Of a stretch of DNA of 64,000 bases, positions 6,362-17,397 are shown one piece after another (position 1 is the stretch's first letter; every line of letters begins with the position of its first letter). The notes below the pieces were generated by a model. The model made no database searches and was not told the DNA's origin. It saw only the letters and a list, made by a program, of their open reading frames with translations. Origin of the DNA: Streptomyces albireticuli (lineage in GTDB: Bacteria; Actinomycetota; Actinomycetes; Streptomycetales; Streptomycetaceae). The position numbers and the translations under genes were made by a program. The stretch covers positions 2,046,001-2,110,000 of the forward strand of contig NZ_CP021744.1 in the NCBI RefSeq assembly GCF_002192455.1, in the 5' to 3' direction.

Positions 6362-8914
6362 TCATGAGGTGGCCTGGGCGGGCAGGTCCGGGCGCACGGG
6401 CGGGCGGCCGGCGGCGGCCCGCAGGGTGAGGACCATGGTCATCCCGCCGCCGGGGGTGTCCTCGGCGGCGAGCGTGCCGCCCATGGCCTCGGCGAAGCCG
6501 CGGGCGACGGCGAGGCCGAGACCGACCCCGGCGCCGCGCGGGGCGTCGCCGTAGCGCTGGAACGGCTCGAAGATGCGGTCCTTGGCGCTGTCGGGCACCC
6601 CGGGGCCGCGGTCGGCCACCCGCACCTCCACGCGCTCGCCCAGGGCGCTGGCGGCGACGAGGACGGGCCGGCCGTCGGGGTTGTACTTGACGGCGTTCTC
6701 GACGATGTTGGCGACGCTGCGCTCCAGCAGCCCGGGGTCGACGGCGACCATGGGCAGCGACTCGGGAATGTCGAGGCAGACGCTGCCCTCGGGGACACCG
6801 CCGAGTGCCATCGGCACCACCTCGTCGAGGTCGATCTCGCGGATCAGCGGGGTGACCGTGCCGGTCTGGAGCCGGGACATGTCCAGCAGGTTGCCGACGA
6901 GGTGGTCGAGGCGGTCGGCGCCCTCCTCGATGCCGGCCAGCAGCTCGGCCTCGTCCTCCTCGGACCAGGCGACGTCGTCGGAGCGCAGCGAGGTCACCGC
7001 GGCCTTGATCGCGGCGAGCGGGGTGCGCAGGTCGTGGCTGACGGCGGCGAGCAGGGCCGTCCGGATGCGGTTGCCCTCGGCGAGCTGGCGGGCCTGCTCG
7101 GCCTCGCCGACCAGCCGCTGGCGGTCCAGGAAGACCGCGGCCTGGGCCGCGAAGGCGGCCAGCACCCGGCGGTCCTCGGCGGGCAGCACCCGGCCGGAGA
7201 GGGCGAGCGCCATGTTGTGCCCGACGGGCATGTCCACGTCGGCGTCCTCGGGGCGCAGCAGGGGCTTGCCCGTGCTGGTCACGACGCTGCCGGCGCAGGT
7301 CCAGGGGTCGACCTCGCTGGCCCGCTCCAGCAGGGCGACGGACTCCATGGCGAAGGTCTCGCGGACCCGCTCCAGCAGGGCGTCCAGGCTGGTGTCACCG
7401 CGCAGGACGCTGCCCGCGAGGAAGGAGAGGATCTCGGACTCGGCGCGCAGCCGGGCCGCCTGGTGGGTGCGCCGGGCGGCGACGTCCACGACGGAGGCGA
7501 CCGACACCGCCACCGCGAAGAAGATCACGATGGCGACGAAGTTCTTCGGGTCCTGGACGGTGATGCTGTGCGTGGGCGGGGTGAAGAAGTAGTTGAGCAG
7601 CAGCGAGCCGATGGCCGCGGAGGCCAGGGCGGGCAGCAGGCCGCCGAGGATCGCGGCGACGACGGTCAGGAAGAGGAAGAGGAGGACGTCGTTGGCGAGG
7701 CCGGGGCCGTTCTCCAGGGCGGTCAGCGCGAGCGTCAGCAGCGCGGGCGCGACGACGCCGACGATCCAGCCGGCCACGATCCGGGGGCGGCCGAGGCGGG
7801 CGCCGCGCGCCACGGGCAGGCCGCGGCCCTTGGCGACCTCCTCGTGGGTGACGATGTGGACGTCGAGGTCGGGCCCGGAGTCGCGAGCGACGGTCTGGCC
7901 GACGCCGGGGCCGAAGATGTACTGCCAGGTCTTGCGGCGGCTGGAGCCGAGCACGATCTGGGTGGCGTTGACGCCGCGGGCGAACTCCAGCAGCGAAGCG
8001 GGCACGTCGTCCCCGATCACATGGTGGAAGGTGCCGCCGAGGTCCTCGACCAGGGTGCGCTGGACGGCCAGCTCCTTCGGCGAGGCCGAGGTCAGCCCGT
8101 CGCTGCGGGCGATGTAGACGGCGAGGATCTCGCTGCCGGAGCCCTTGGCCGCCATCCGGGAGGCGCGGCGGATCAGGGTGCGGCCCTCGGGGCCGCCGGT
8201 GAGGCCGACGACGATGCGCTCGCGGGCCGACCAGATGGTGGAGACGCTGTGCTCGGTGCGGTACTGCCGCAGGTACTCGTCGACGCGGTCGGCGGTCCAC
8301 AGCAGGGCCAGCTCGCGCAGCGCGGTGAGGTTGCCGGGGCGGAAGTAGTTGGAGAGGGCCGCGTCGACCTTGTCGGGCTTGTAGATGTTGCCGTGTGCCA
8401 TCCGGCGGCGCAGCGCCTGCGGCGACATGTCGACGAGCTCGATCTGGTCGGCCCGGCGCACGACCTCGTCCGGCACGGTCTCGCGCTGCCGGACCCCGGT
8501 TATCGACTCGACGACGTCGCCGAGCGACTCCAGGTGCTGGATGTTGACGGTCGAGACGACGTCGATGCCGGCCTGGAGGAGCTCCTCGACGTCCTGCCAG
8601 CGCTTGGTGTTGCGGGAGCCGGGCACATTGGTGTGCGCGAGCTCGTCCACCAGGGCGACGGCGGGGCGGCGGGCGAGGAGCGCGTCGACGTCCATCTCGG
8701 TGAAGACGGTCCCCCGGTAGCCGAGCTCGCGGCGGGGCACCTCCTCCAGGCCGTGCAGCATGACCTCGGTCCGGGGCCGGTTGTGGTGCTCCACGAAGCC
8801 CACGGCGACGTCGGTGCCGCGCTCCATGCGGCGGTGCGCCTCGGAGAGCATGGCGTAGGTCTTGCCGACACCCGGTGCCGCACCGAGATAGATCCGAAGC
8901 TTGCCGCGTCCCAT
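6362..8914 (-). CDS. kdpD: KdpD, potassium-sensing histidine kinase
   Basis: An 850-residue sensor kinase with the full KdpD order. First the KdpD N-terminal domain with Walker A (YLGAAPGVGKTYAML) and Walker B (VALVDELAHTN); then a USP-like domain (GLTGGPEGRTLIRRAS) and a four-helix DUF4118 membrane block (about residues 385-500). A GAF-like region follows, then HisKA with the phospho-accepting His in SHDLRTPLAAIKAAV, and HATPase_c (VENAVKYNPDGRP, RGPGVPDSAKDRIFEPFQR, GVGLGLAVARGF). The ATG at 8914 starts exactly at the family's N-terminus; a GTG 18 bases upstream in frame is an alternative. It phosphorylates KdpE and senses potassium or ionic strength from the membrane. Confidence 0.93.
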   Translation of the reverse strand: MGRGKLRIYLGAAPGVGKTYAMLSEAHRRMERGTDVAVGFVEHHNRPRTEVMLHGLEEVPRRELGYRGTVFTEMDVDALLARRPAVALVDELAHTNVPGSRNTKRWQDVEELLQAGIDVVSTVNIQHLESLGDVVESITGVRQRETVPDEVVRRADQIELVDMSPQALRRRMAHGNIYKPDKVDAALSNYFRPGNLTALRELALLWTADRVDEYLRQYRTEHSVSTIWSARERIVVGLTGGPEGRTLIRRASRMAAKGSGSEILAVYIARSDGLTSASPKELAVQRTLVEDLGGTFHHVIGDDVPASLLEFARGVNATQIVLGSSRRKTWQYIFGPGVGQTVARDSGPDLDVHIVTHEEVAKGRGLPVARGARLGRPRIVAGWIVGVVAPALLTLALTALENGPGLANDVLLFLFLTVVAAILGGLLPALASAAIGSLLLNYFFTPPTHSITVQDPKNFVAIVIFFAVAVSVASVVDVAARRTHQAARLRAESEILSFLAGSVLRGDTSLDALLERVRETFAMESVALLERASEVDPWTCAGSVVTSTGKPLLRPEDADVDMPVGHNMALALSGRVLPAEDRRVLAAFAAQAAVFLDRQRLVGEAEQARQLAEGNRIRTALLAAVSHDLRTPLAAIKAAVTSLRSDDVAWSEEDEAELLAGIEEGADRLDHLVGNLLDMSRLQTGTVTPLIREIDLDEVVPMALGGVPEGSVCLDIPESLPMVAVDPGLLERSVANIVENAVKYNPDGRPVLVAASALGERVEVRVADRGPGVPDSAKDRIFEPFQRYGDAPRGAGVGLGLAVARGFAEAMGGTLAAEDTPGGGMTMVLTLRAAAGRPPVRPDLPAQATS

Positions 8915-9159
8915 GGCCCCATTGTCTTTCACGAATCGTGACGGTGTTCGGGCCGGTTCTCCGTCCCGAGGTACGACATCGTCGCGCTCTGTTGACCATA
9001 CGGCCAACGTTTTGGACATTTGGGGCGGGAGGTGGTGACGCCCCAGGTATTGACGCGGTCCTGACGCCCGGCACCCGTGACCCGGCCCCCCGCCGGCCCG
9101 TATGGGGGCGCGGACAAACGGCGTGCCCGCAAGATCCGCCCTCTGGCAGCATGACGGCC

Positions 9160-9696
9160 ATGACTGACGTACGCACGGCGCACACCTCGGAGCTCGGCGA
9201 GGAGGAGCTCGCCGCGATCCGGGCCCTGCTGGACGAGGCGTTCGAGGGCGATTTCTCCGACGACGACTGGGACCACTCGGTGGGCGGCATGCACGTCCTG
9301 GTGCGGGACGGCGACGAGCTGATCGGCCACGGCTCGGTGGTGCAGCGGCGGCTGCTGCACGGCGGGCGGGCGCTGCGCACCGGCTACGTGGAGGCCGTGG
9401 CGGTCCGCGCCGGCCGGCGCCGCCGGGGCGTGGCCTCGGCCGTGATGGCGGAGCTGGAGCGGGTGCTGCGGCACGGGGCGTACGAGCTGGGGGCGCTCGG
9501 CGCGGCGGAGGACGCCGCTCCGCTGTACGCCGGGCGCGGCTGGCGGCTGTGGCGGGGCCCGTCCTCGGTGCTCTCCCCCACCGGCGTCCGGCGCACCGAG
9601 GAGGAGGACGGCCACCTCTACGTCCTGCCGCTGACCGCGAAGCCGGACCTGGACGGGGAGCTGGTGTGCGACTGGCGGCCGGGCGACGTCTGGTGA
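9160..9696 (+). CDS. AAC(2')-I family aminoglycoside 2'-N-acetyltransferase
   Basis: A 178-residue GNAT protein. It matches the mycobacterial AAC(2')-I family block for block: an N-terminal FEGDFSDDDWDHSVGGMH, then VVQRRLLHGGRALRTGYVEA, the acetyl-CoA loop (VRAGRRRRGVASAVMAELE), YELGALGAAEDAAPLYAGRG and the C-terminal VCDWRPGDVW. The family acetylates the 2'-amino group of aminoglycosides such as gentamicin and tobramycin with acetyl-CoA in the cytoplasm. A second in-frame ATG at 9151 could be the start; neither has a strong ribosome site. The gene stands alone, divergent from kdpD and convergent with the RCK protein, with no antibiotic-biosynthesis gene near. Family assignment is strong; whether it confers resistance here is inference. 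Confidence 0.85.
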   Translation: MTDVRTAHTSELGEEELAAIRALLDEAFEGDFSDDDWDHSVGGMHVLVRDGDELIGHGSVVQRRLLHGGRALRTGYVEAVAVRAGRRRRGVASAVMAELERVLRHGAYELGALGAAEDAAPLYAGRGWRLWRGPSSVLSPTGVRRTEEEDGHLYVLPLTAKPDLDGELVCDWRPGDVW

Positions 9697-9740
9697 CGCC
9701 CTGACCCCGCCACGCGCCGGAGCCCCTGCCGGACCGTTCC

Positions 9741-11624
9741 TCAGAGCGCGTCCGAGCGGGTGCGCGCCGCGGGCCGCCGCCCCAGCAGGTCCGCGAGGCC
9801 CTGCCGGGTCGCCGTGACGATCAGCCGGTCCTCGGGGCGCAGGACGTAGGAGGACGGCAGTTCCCGGAGCAGCACCGGCAGCGGGCCGCCGCCGGCCGCC
9901 TCGGGGCGTTCCTCGACGAGGGCCACCACCCGCCAGGCCCCCGGCGCGAAGGCGTCCGCGGCCCGGCGGCCCGCGAACTCGGCGTGCGCGCCGGCCGTCA
10001 GCTCGGCGATCAGGATGACCTTGCGCTCCACCGGGACGGCGCCCAGGACCTGACGGCCCACCATCGCCGCGGCGAAGGCCGGCGCCACCATGTAGCTGAC
10101 GCTGCGGCTGCGGGTCAGGCCCTGCGGGTGGGAGTCGCGCAGGGTGCGGTAGACGGCCTTCGCGAACCCGTCCTCGTACAGCCGCATCACCACCCGGACG
10201 TCGGGCCGGACCGCGCGGGCGTAGAGGACGGCTTCCAGGTTGGTGACGTCGCTGCTGGTGAGCGCCATCAGCGTGCGGCACTGCCCGATCTTGGCGGCCT
10301 CCAGGACGCCTTCCTCGGTGACGTCGCCGATGACGGTGGGCACCCGCAGCGAGCGGGCCAGGGCCACCCCGCGGGCCTGCGGGTCGCGCTCCACGCAGAC
10401 CACCGGGATGTCCAGTTCGCGCAGCCGGGCCAGCACCCGGGCGCCGATCTTGCCGAGGCCGAGCAGCACCACGTGGCCGGACAGGCCGCGCGGCGGGCGG
10501 CGCAGCGCCGAGGCGGAGCGGAAGGTGCCGAGCCCCTCCAGGGCGGCGGCCACCAGCAGCGGGAGCAGCAGCAGGCCGGTCAGCCCGGAGAGCAGCTGGA
10601 GGATCTGGCGGCCCAGGCCTTCCCCTATGGCCGGGTCGTTGATGGCGAAGAGGTCGAGGAGCGAGAGGTAGGCGGCGCGCATCGGGTGCTCGCCGGTGAC
10701 GAGCCAGGAGGCGACGGCCAGCCCGCCGACGGCGCCGGCCAGCCAGACCAGGGCCCAGCGCAGCCGCCGGGAGAAGAAGGAGCCCAGCGGCAGGCCGCGG
10801 GCAGCGAGCCGGGACGGCGGCGGGCCGGAGTAGCGGATGGCCTCCAGGACGACCCGGTTGCGGCCGGTGGCCGCGGCGGCCGCGCGCTCGTCGGGGAGCA
10901 TGTCGGGGCCGTCCCCGTCGGCGCCCGGCGCGGACAGCAGGGCGAGGGTGCCGACCCCGGCCCCGGGGTTCTCGCCGGGCGGCCGCTCCACGGCCCGGAA
11001 CACCAGGCCGCCGGCCTCGACGACCTTGTTGTGGCCGGAGACCGCGGTGGCCACCAGGGCCGGGGCCGCGGTGTCGGCGTCCGACAGGACGGTCGTGGTC
11101 GCCTCGCCGCCACCGCCCAGGGAGGCCTGGTCGAGGAGCTCCTCCAGGTACTGGCCGAGCCGGCGGTTGTAGAGGCGGATGACGAGCCGCAGCCGGGGGT
11201 TGACGCGGCGGGCCCGGAGGGCGGCGTGGATGTTGGTCTCGTCGTCGTCGTAGACGAGCGCGAGGGCCGTGGCGTCGGCGACGCCGGCCTCGGCGAGCGC
11301 CTCGTCGTCGGGCCCGGCGGCCTCGACGATCCGCACCGGGCCATGGGCCGCGCCGTTCCTGCCGGCCACCGGGGGCCCGCCGTTGGCCCCGGACACCCGG
11401 CCGACGGCCCCGGTCATCCGCCCGAGGAGCGCCGCGGCCCGCCCGGCCGCCGCCCCGGCGCGCCGCGGCCGCCCGTCCCGCGCGGACGGCAGGACGAGGG
11501 TGACGCACTCGCCGTACACCCCGGAGAGCTCGGCGGCGAGCCGGTGCGCGAGCCCGTCGTCACCGCACACGACCATGTGCGGGGCGCTCGGCGCGACTTG
11601 AGGCTGCTGAGGGAGGGTGACCAC
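9741..11624 (-). CDS. Double-RCK membrane protein with degenerate K+-channel pore
   Basis: A protein of about 627 residues. An N-terminal RCK/Rossmann domain (HMVVCGDDGLAHRLAAELSG, with DETNIHAALRARRVNPRLRL) is followed by two membrane segments (about residues 288-309 and 342-363) and a second RCK domain (GHVVLLGLGKIGARVLARLR to about 600) that includes a TrkA-C part. Between the membrane helices lies a stretch that aligns with the pore of two-helix potassium channels, but where they read TVGYGD this one reads LFAINDPAIG (about 325-334). The GTG at 11624 is the likely start; a TTG at 11663 is possible. It is downstream of kdpC on the same strand with a 137-base gap. It may be a nucleotide-gated channel with an unusual filter or a non-conducting regulator. 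Confidence 0.65.
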   Translation of the reverse strand: MVTLPQQPQVAPSAPHMVVCGDDGLAHRLAAELSGVYGECVTLVLPSARDGRPRRAGAAAGRAAALLGRMTGAVGRVSGANGGPPVAGRNGAAHGPVRIVEAAGPDDEALAEAGVADATALALVYDDDETNIHAALRARRVNPRLRLVIRLYNRRLGQYLEELLDQASLGGGGEATTTVLSDADTAAPALVATAVSGHNKVVEAGGLVFRAVERPPGENPGAGVGTLALLSAPGADGDGPDMLPDERAAAAATGRNRVVLEAIRYSGPPPSRLAARGLPLGSFFSRRLRWALVWLAGAVGGLAVASWLVTGEHPMRAAYLSLLDLFAINDPAIGEGLGRQILQLLSGLTGLLLLPLLVAAALEGLGTFRSASALRRPPRGLSGHVVLLGLGKIGARVLARLRELDIPVVCVERDPQARGVALARSLRVPTVIGDVTEEGVLEAAKIGQCRTLMALTSSDVTNLEAVLYARAVRPDVRVVMRLYEDGFAKAVYRTLRDSHPQGLTRSRSVSYMVAPAFAAAMVGRQVLGAVPVERKVILIAELTAGAHAEFAGRRAADAFAPGAWRVVALVEERPEAAGGGPLPVLLRELPSSYVLRPEDRLIVTATRQGLADLLGRRPAARTRSDAL

Positions 11625-11761
11625 ACCCTTAGAGTGCCTTGTCCATCCGTTCGATTCCCGCAACCACGCCGGGGCCGGGGCATGTGCCCCGGCCCCGGCG
11701 CCGTCATCACCGTTCCCCGGTGGGCGACTTCACGACGTCGGCCCCACGGGTCCCGGCCGCC

Positions 11762-12409
11762 TCAGCCCTTGGCCAGCTCCCGGAGCGCGACGTTCAGCTT
11801 CAGGACGTTCACCCGCTCCTCGCCCATGAAGCCCAGGACGCGGCCGTCCACGTGCTGGTCGACCAGCTTGCGCACCTCGGCCGCCGGCAGGTGGTTCGCC
11901 TTGGCGACGCGCTCGGCCTGGAGGCGGGCGTAGGCCGGGGAGATGTCCGGGTCGACGCCGGAGGCGGAGGCCGTGAGGGCGTCGACCGGGACCGACGACG
12001 GGCGGACGCCGTTGAAGGCGGCGACGTCGGCGCGGCGCTGCTCGACGTTGGCCAGCAGGACCTTGCTGTCGGCGGCGAGGTTGGACGGGCCGGAGACCAG
12101 CAGGGAGTACTTCGTGTTCTCCGTGTTGGCGCCGGCCGCCGACGGGCGGGGCTGGAAGTACTTCGGGTCGGGCAGCGAGTTGCCGTCCTTGTCCTTGGCG
12201 TCGAGGTGGTAGCTCTGGCCGAGGCGCTCGGAGCCCACGGACTTGCCGTTCACCTTGAGCTCGGAGCCGTTGGCCTTGTCGTGGAAGGCGGCCTGGGCGA
12301 TGCCCGTGACGACCAGCGGGTAGATCACGCCGCAGACCACCGTGAGGACCAGCAGGGCCCGCAGGCCCGCCGCCACCAGGCGGGCCGTACCGCTTACGGA
12401 AGTGTTCAT
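11762..12409 (-). CDS. kdpC: KdpC, K+-transporting ATPase C subunit
   Basis: A 215-residue subunit of the high-affinity Kdp potassium pump. It has one N-terminal membrane helix (LRALLVLTVVCGVIYPLVVT) and an extracytoplasmic domain containing the family's hallmarks: SERLGQSYHLDAKD, PKYFQPRPSAAG and, near the end, DPDISPAYARLQAERVAKA. KdpC stabilises the KdpA-KdpB complex and raises ATP affinity. It starts seven bases after the kdpB stop, as the last gene of the kdp operon. Confidence 0.95.
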   Translation of the reverse strand: MNTSVSGTARLVAAGLRALLVLTVVCGVIYPLVVTGIAQAAFHDKANGSELKVNGKSVGSERLGQSYHLDAKDKDGNSLPDPKYFQPRPSAAGANTENTKYSLLVSGPSNLAADSKVLLANVEQRRADVAAFNGVRPSSVPVDALTASASGVDPDISPAYARLQAERVAKANHLPAAEVRKLVDQHVDGRVLGFMGEERVNVLKLNVALRELAKG

Positions 12410-12416
12410 GGAGGGG

Positions 12417-14524
<2,108 letters not shown>

Positions 14525-14528
<4 letters not shown>

Positions 14529-16216
14529 GAGAGTCCCTCCGCCATCGGGCCAAGGGCCAGGGCCGGGAAGTAGGTCAAGCCGGTGATGATGAGGATGGCG
14601 CCGACGAGCAGGCCCGCGAAGAGCGGCTTCTCGGTGCGCAGGGTGCCCGCGGTCTCGGGCACGGGCTTCTGCTCGGCGAGCGAGCCGGCCAGCGCCAGCA
14701 CGAACACCATCGGGACGAACCGGCCGAGCAGCATGGCGAGGCCGATCGTGGTGTTGTACCACTGGGTGTTGGCGTTGAGGCCGCCGAACGCGGAGCCGTT
14801 GTTGTTGGCGCCGGAGGTGAAGGCGTAGAGGACCTCGGAGAAGCCGTGGGCGCCGCTGCCGTGCACCGAGTTCTCCGCGGTGTTGAGGATGGAGTCCGGC
14901 GGGGTCGCCAGCGCCATCGACAGGGCCGTGAAGCCGAGCACCAGGGTCGGGGTGACGAGGATGTAGCAGGCGGCGAGCTTGATCTCGCGGGTGCCGATCT
15001 TCTTGCCGAGGTACTCGGGCGTCCGGCCGACCATCAGGCCCGCGATGAAGACCGCGATGACGGCCATCACGAGCATGCCGTACAGACCGGAGCCGACGCC
15101 GCCGGGCGCGATCTCGCCCAGCATCATGCCGAGCAGCGTGATGCCGCCGCCGAGGCCGGTGAGGGAGGAGTGGAAGCCGTCCACCGCGCCCGTGGAGGTG
15201 AGGGTGGTGGACGTCGCGAAGATCGCGGTGCCACTGATGCCGAAGCGCTGCTCCTTGCCCTCCATCGCGCCGCCCGCCGCCTGGAGCGCGGGGCCGTGGT
15301 GCGCGAACTCGGTCCACATCATCAGGGCCGTGAAGCCGAGCCAGATCAGGCCCATGGTCGCGAGGATCGCGTAGCCCTGCTTGACGTTGCCGACGAGCTT
15401 GCCGAAGGTCCGGGTCAGCGCGAAGGGGATGACCAGGATCAGGAAGACCTCGAAGAGGTTGGTGAAGGCGTCCGGGTTCTCGAAGGGGTGGGCGGAGTTG
15501 GCGTTGAAGTAGCCGCCGCCGTTGGTGCCCAGCTCCTTGATGACCTCCTGCGAGGCGACGGCGCCGCCGTTCACCTGCTGGGTGCCGCCGGTGAGCTGCC
15601 CGATCTCGTGGATGCCCGCGAAGTTCTGGATCGCGCCGCACGCGACGAGCACCAGCGCGCCGATCACCGAGATCGGGATGAGGATGCGGACGGTGCCGCG
15701 CACCAGGTCGGCCCAGAAGTTGCCGAGGTCACCGGTGCGGGAGCGGGCGAAGCCCCGGACGAGCGCGACGGCCACGGCCATGCCGACGGCGGCCGAGACG
15801 AAGTTCTGCACGGCGAGGCCGAGCGTCTGGACGGCGTGGCCCATGGCCTGCTCGCCCGAGTACGACTGCCAGTTGGTGTTGGCGACGAACGAGGCGGCCG
15901 TGTTGAACGCCTGGTCCGGGCTGATCGCGGTGAAGCCCAGCGACAGCGACTCCGGCAGCACGCCCTGGATCCGCTGGAGCAGGTAGAGGAAGAGGACACC
16001 GGCGACCGAGAAGGCGAGGATGCCGCGCAGATAGGCGGGCCAGCGCATTTCGGCGTTCGGGTCGGCGCCGATGCAGCGGTATATCCACTTCTCGACGCGC
16101 AGGTGCTTCTCGGAGCTGTAGACGCGGGCCATGTGGTCGCCGAGCGGGCGGTACACCAGGGCCAGCGCCGCGACGAGCGCGGTGAGCTGGAGAACTCCGG
16201 AAAGGACGGGGCTCAT
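14525..16216 (-). CDS. kdpA: KdpA, K+-transporting ATPase A subunit
   Basis: A 563-residue, roughly ten-helix membrane protein related to KtrB/TrkH, forming the selectivity filter and entry channel of the Kdp pump. Typical filter and loop sequences are seen: [34 protein letters not shown] and the helix after it, and [20 protein letters not shown]. Length is usual for the family (about 555-565). It ends in an ATGA overlap with kdpB and begins eight bases after kdpF. Confidence 0.95.
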
Positions 16217-16224
16217 ATCGGCGG

Positions 16225-16314
16225 TCAGAACCTCTCCGGGAAAACGAGGGCGAGGATCAGGTAGCCCAGCAGGGCGACGGCCACGACCAGGCCGACGACG
16301 TTCTCGGCGGTCAC
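16225..16314 (-). CDS. kdpF: KdpF small membrane subunit
   Basis: A 29-residue single-helix protein beginning at a GTG (16312-16314) with the core [20 protein letters not shown]. The C-terminal YL..AL..PERF pattern is the KdpF signature. KdpF is a lipid-like stabiliser of the KdpABC complex. Its GTG start overlaps the stop of a still smaller upstream frame by GTGA, and kdpA begins eight bases downstream. Confidence 0.9.
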   Translation of the reverse strand: MTAENVVGLVVAVALLGYLILALVFPERF

Positions 16315-16394
16315 AGCTTCGTCACCCCCTTGGCGACGAGAGCCACCAACGCGAATACCGCGATCGTGGTGACGACGAAGGCCACGTCGGCCAT
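16311..16394 (-). CDS. 27-residue membrane miniprotein upstream of kdpF
   Basis: A short frame encoding [20 protein letters not shown] and then AKGVTKL: one hydrophobic helix with a positive tail. It has a clear TAGGAG ribosome site eight bases before its ATG (16394), and its stop overlaps the kdpF GTG start as GTGA. It is therefore the first translated frame of the kdp operon. It could be a second KdpF-like helix, a separate stabiliser of the pump, or a leader peptide needed to translate kdpF. Start signal and coupling make it much more credible than a chance frame; function is unknown. Confidence 0.7.
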   Translation of the reverse strand: MADVAFVVTTIAVFALVALVAKGVTKL

Positions 16395-16461
16395 CGTGTG
16401 CTCCTAGAGAGGTCGGGCAGTAACGGACCTCCACAGCAAACCGCTCTTATCAACGTACGAA

Positions 16462-16506
16462 CGCCCCGTTGACGCCTCCCTTACGGCCATTAGCGCCCCC
16501 TTGACG
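16462..16506 (-). promoter_or_regulatory. Direct repeats upstream of kdp operon, candidate KdpE operator
   Basis: CGCCCCGTTGACG (16462-16474) and CGCCCCCTTGACG (16494-16506) match at 12 of 13 positions and are 32 bases apart, about three helical turns. ACGCCTCC also occurs twice, at about 16472 and again just past 16518. They lie 70-125 bases before the first frame of the operon. OmpR-family regulators such as KdpE bind direct repeats, so this is the best candidate site. Confidence 0.4.
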
Positions 16507-16542
16507 GAATCCATACGGACGCCTCCAGGACCTGCGAAAACG

Positions 16543-16583
16543 CCGCTGGGCCGGGACCCCGGTTCGGGGTCCCGGCCCAGCGG
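16543..16583. terminator. Intrinsic terminator after the DUF3710 gene
   Basis: A perfect 18-bp stem (16543-16560 and 16566-16583) with a GGTTC loop. It lies 34 bases after the DUF3710 stop on the minus strand and separates that operon from the kdp operon on the same strand. Confidence 0.85.
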
Positions 16584-16616
16584 AACGGCGTAATCCAGCC
16601 GTTTGACGAGCGTTTT

Positions 16617-17396
16617 CTAGCGAATCTCGGAGATCTCCGGACCGCGCTCCAGGCGCTCCACGCCACCGGCGAACCGGGAGCCCTCGGAGTCGTCCTGCTG
16701 GAGGCCCTCGGCCACCATCTGGGCGTCGTCCGGCAGCTTCAGCACGATCGGGTCGCGCGGCGCCATCGGGGAGTCGCCGCGCACGACGACGGTGTCCTTG
16801 AAGATCTGCTCCAGCAGGCCCGCGGTCTGCGGCTGCACCGCGCCCTGGCCGGAGATCACCCCGCGCAGGAACCAGCGCGGGCCGTCGCAGCCGACGAAGC
16901 GGACGAGCTGCACGCCCTGCGTGCCGTCCGGCAGCGCCACCGGCACCTGCGCCCGCAGCTCCCAGCCGAGCGGGCCCTGCGTCTCGTCGACGACACCGCC
17001 CTGCTGGGTGATGCCCGACGCGATCTCCTCGCGCACCTCGTGCCAGATGCCCTCGCGCTTGGGAGCGGCGAACGCCTGGAGCTGTACGGCGCTGTCGCGC
17101 AGCACGACCGTCGCGGCGACGATCGCGTCGCCGGCGACCTCGACCCGCAGCTCCATGCCCTCGACACCGGGCACGAACAGTCCACCGAGGTCGACCCGGC
17201 CCTCGCCGGCCTCCCGCACCTCGGAGAGGTCCCACGGCCCGTCGGGGCGCGGTTCCGGCTCCAGCCGGACCCGGCTCGCGGCCGCGGTGTCCGTCACGGA
17301 CTCGTCGGCGAGGGTGTCCTCTGCCGACTCATCGGAGGTCACGTCGTCGATACGATCGACGGCGTCCTCGCTGCGCTTGCGGCGACGACCGAACAC
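16617..17396 (-). CDS. DUF3710 family protein
   Basis: A 259-residue soluble protein of the actinobacterial DUF3710 family. The N-terminus is charged and low-complexity (FGRRRKRSEDAVDRI, then an acidic stretch). The conserved core begins GPWDLSEV and includes VDLGGLFVPGVEGMELRVEV, GIWHEVREEIASGI and RWFLRGVISGQGA. No catalytic motif is visible and function is unknown. It starts one base after the dut stop, and dut overlaps the thioesterase gene, so the three genes form one operon. The dut-DUF3710 pairing is conserved in mycobacteria. Confidence 0.85.
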   Translation of the reverse strand: MFGRRRKRSEDAVDRIDDVTSDESAEDTLADESVTDTAAASRVRLEPEPRPDGPWDLSEVREAGEGRVDLGGLFVPGVEGMELRVEVAGDAIVAATVVLRDSAVQLQAFAAPKREGIWHEVREEIASGITQQGGVVDETQGPLGWELRAQVPVALPDGTQGVQLVRFVGCDGPRWFLRGVISGQGAVQPQTAGLLEQIFKDTVVVRGDSPMAPRDPIVLKLPDDAQMVAEGLQQDDSEGSRFAGGVERLERGPEISEIR

Positions 17397-17397
17397 G

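Noticed and set aside
11645..11661. GTTCGATTCCCG resembles the T-loop of a tRNA.
   Set aside because: The flanking bases cannot form the T stem, no acceptor stem or anticodon arm fits upstream, and the sequence lies at the start of the RCK gene.
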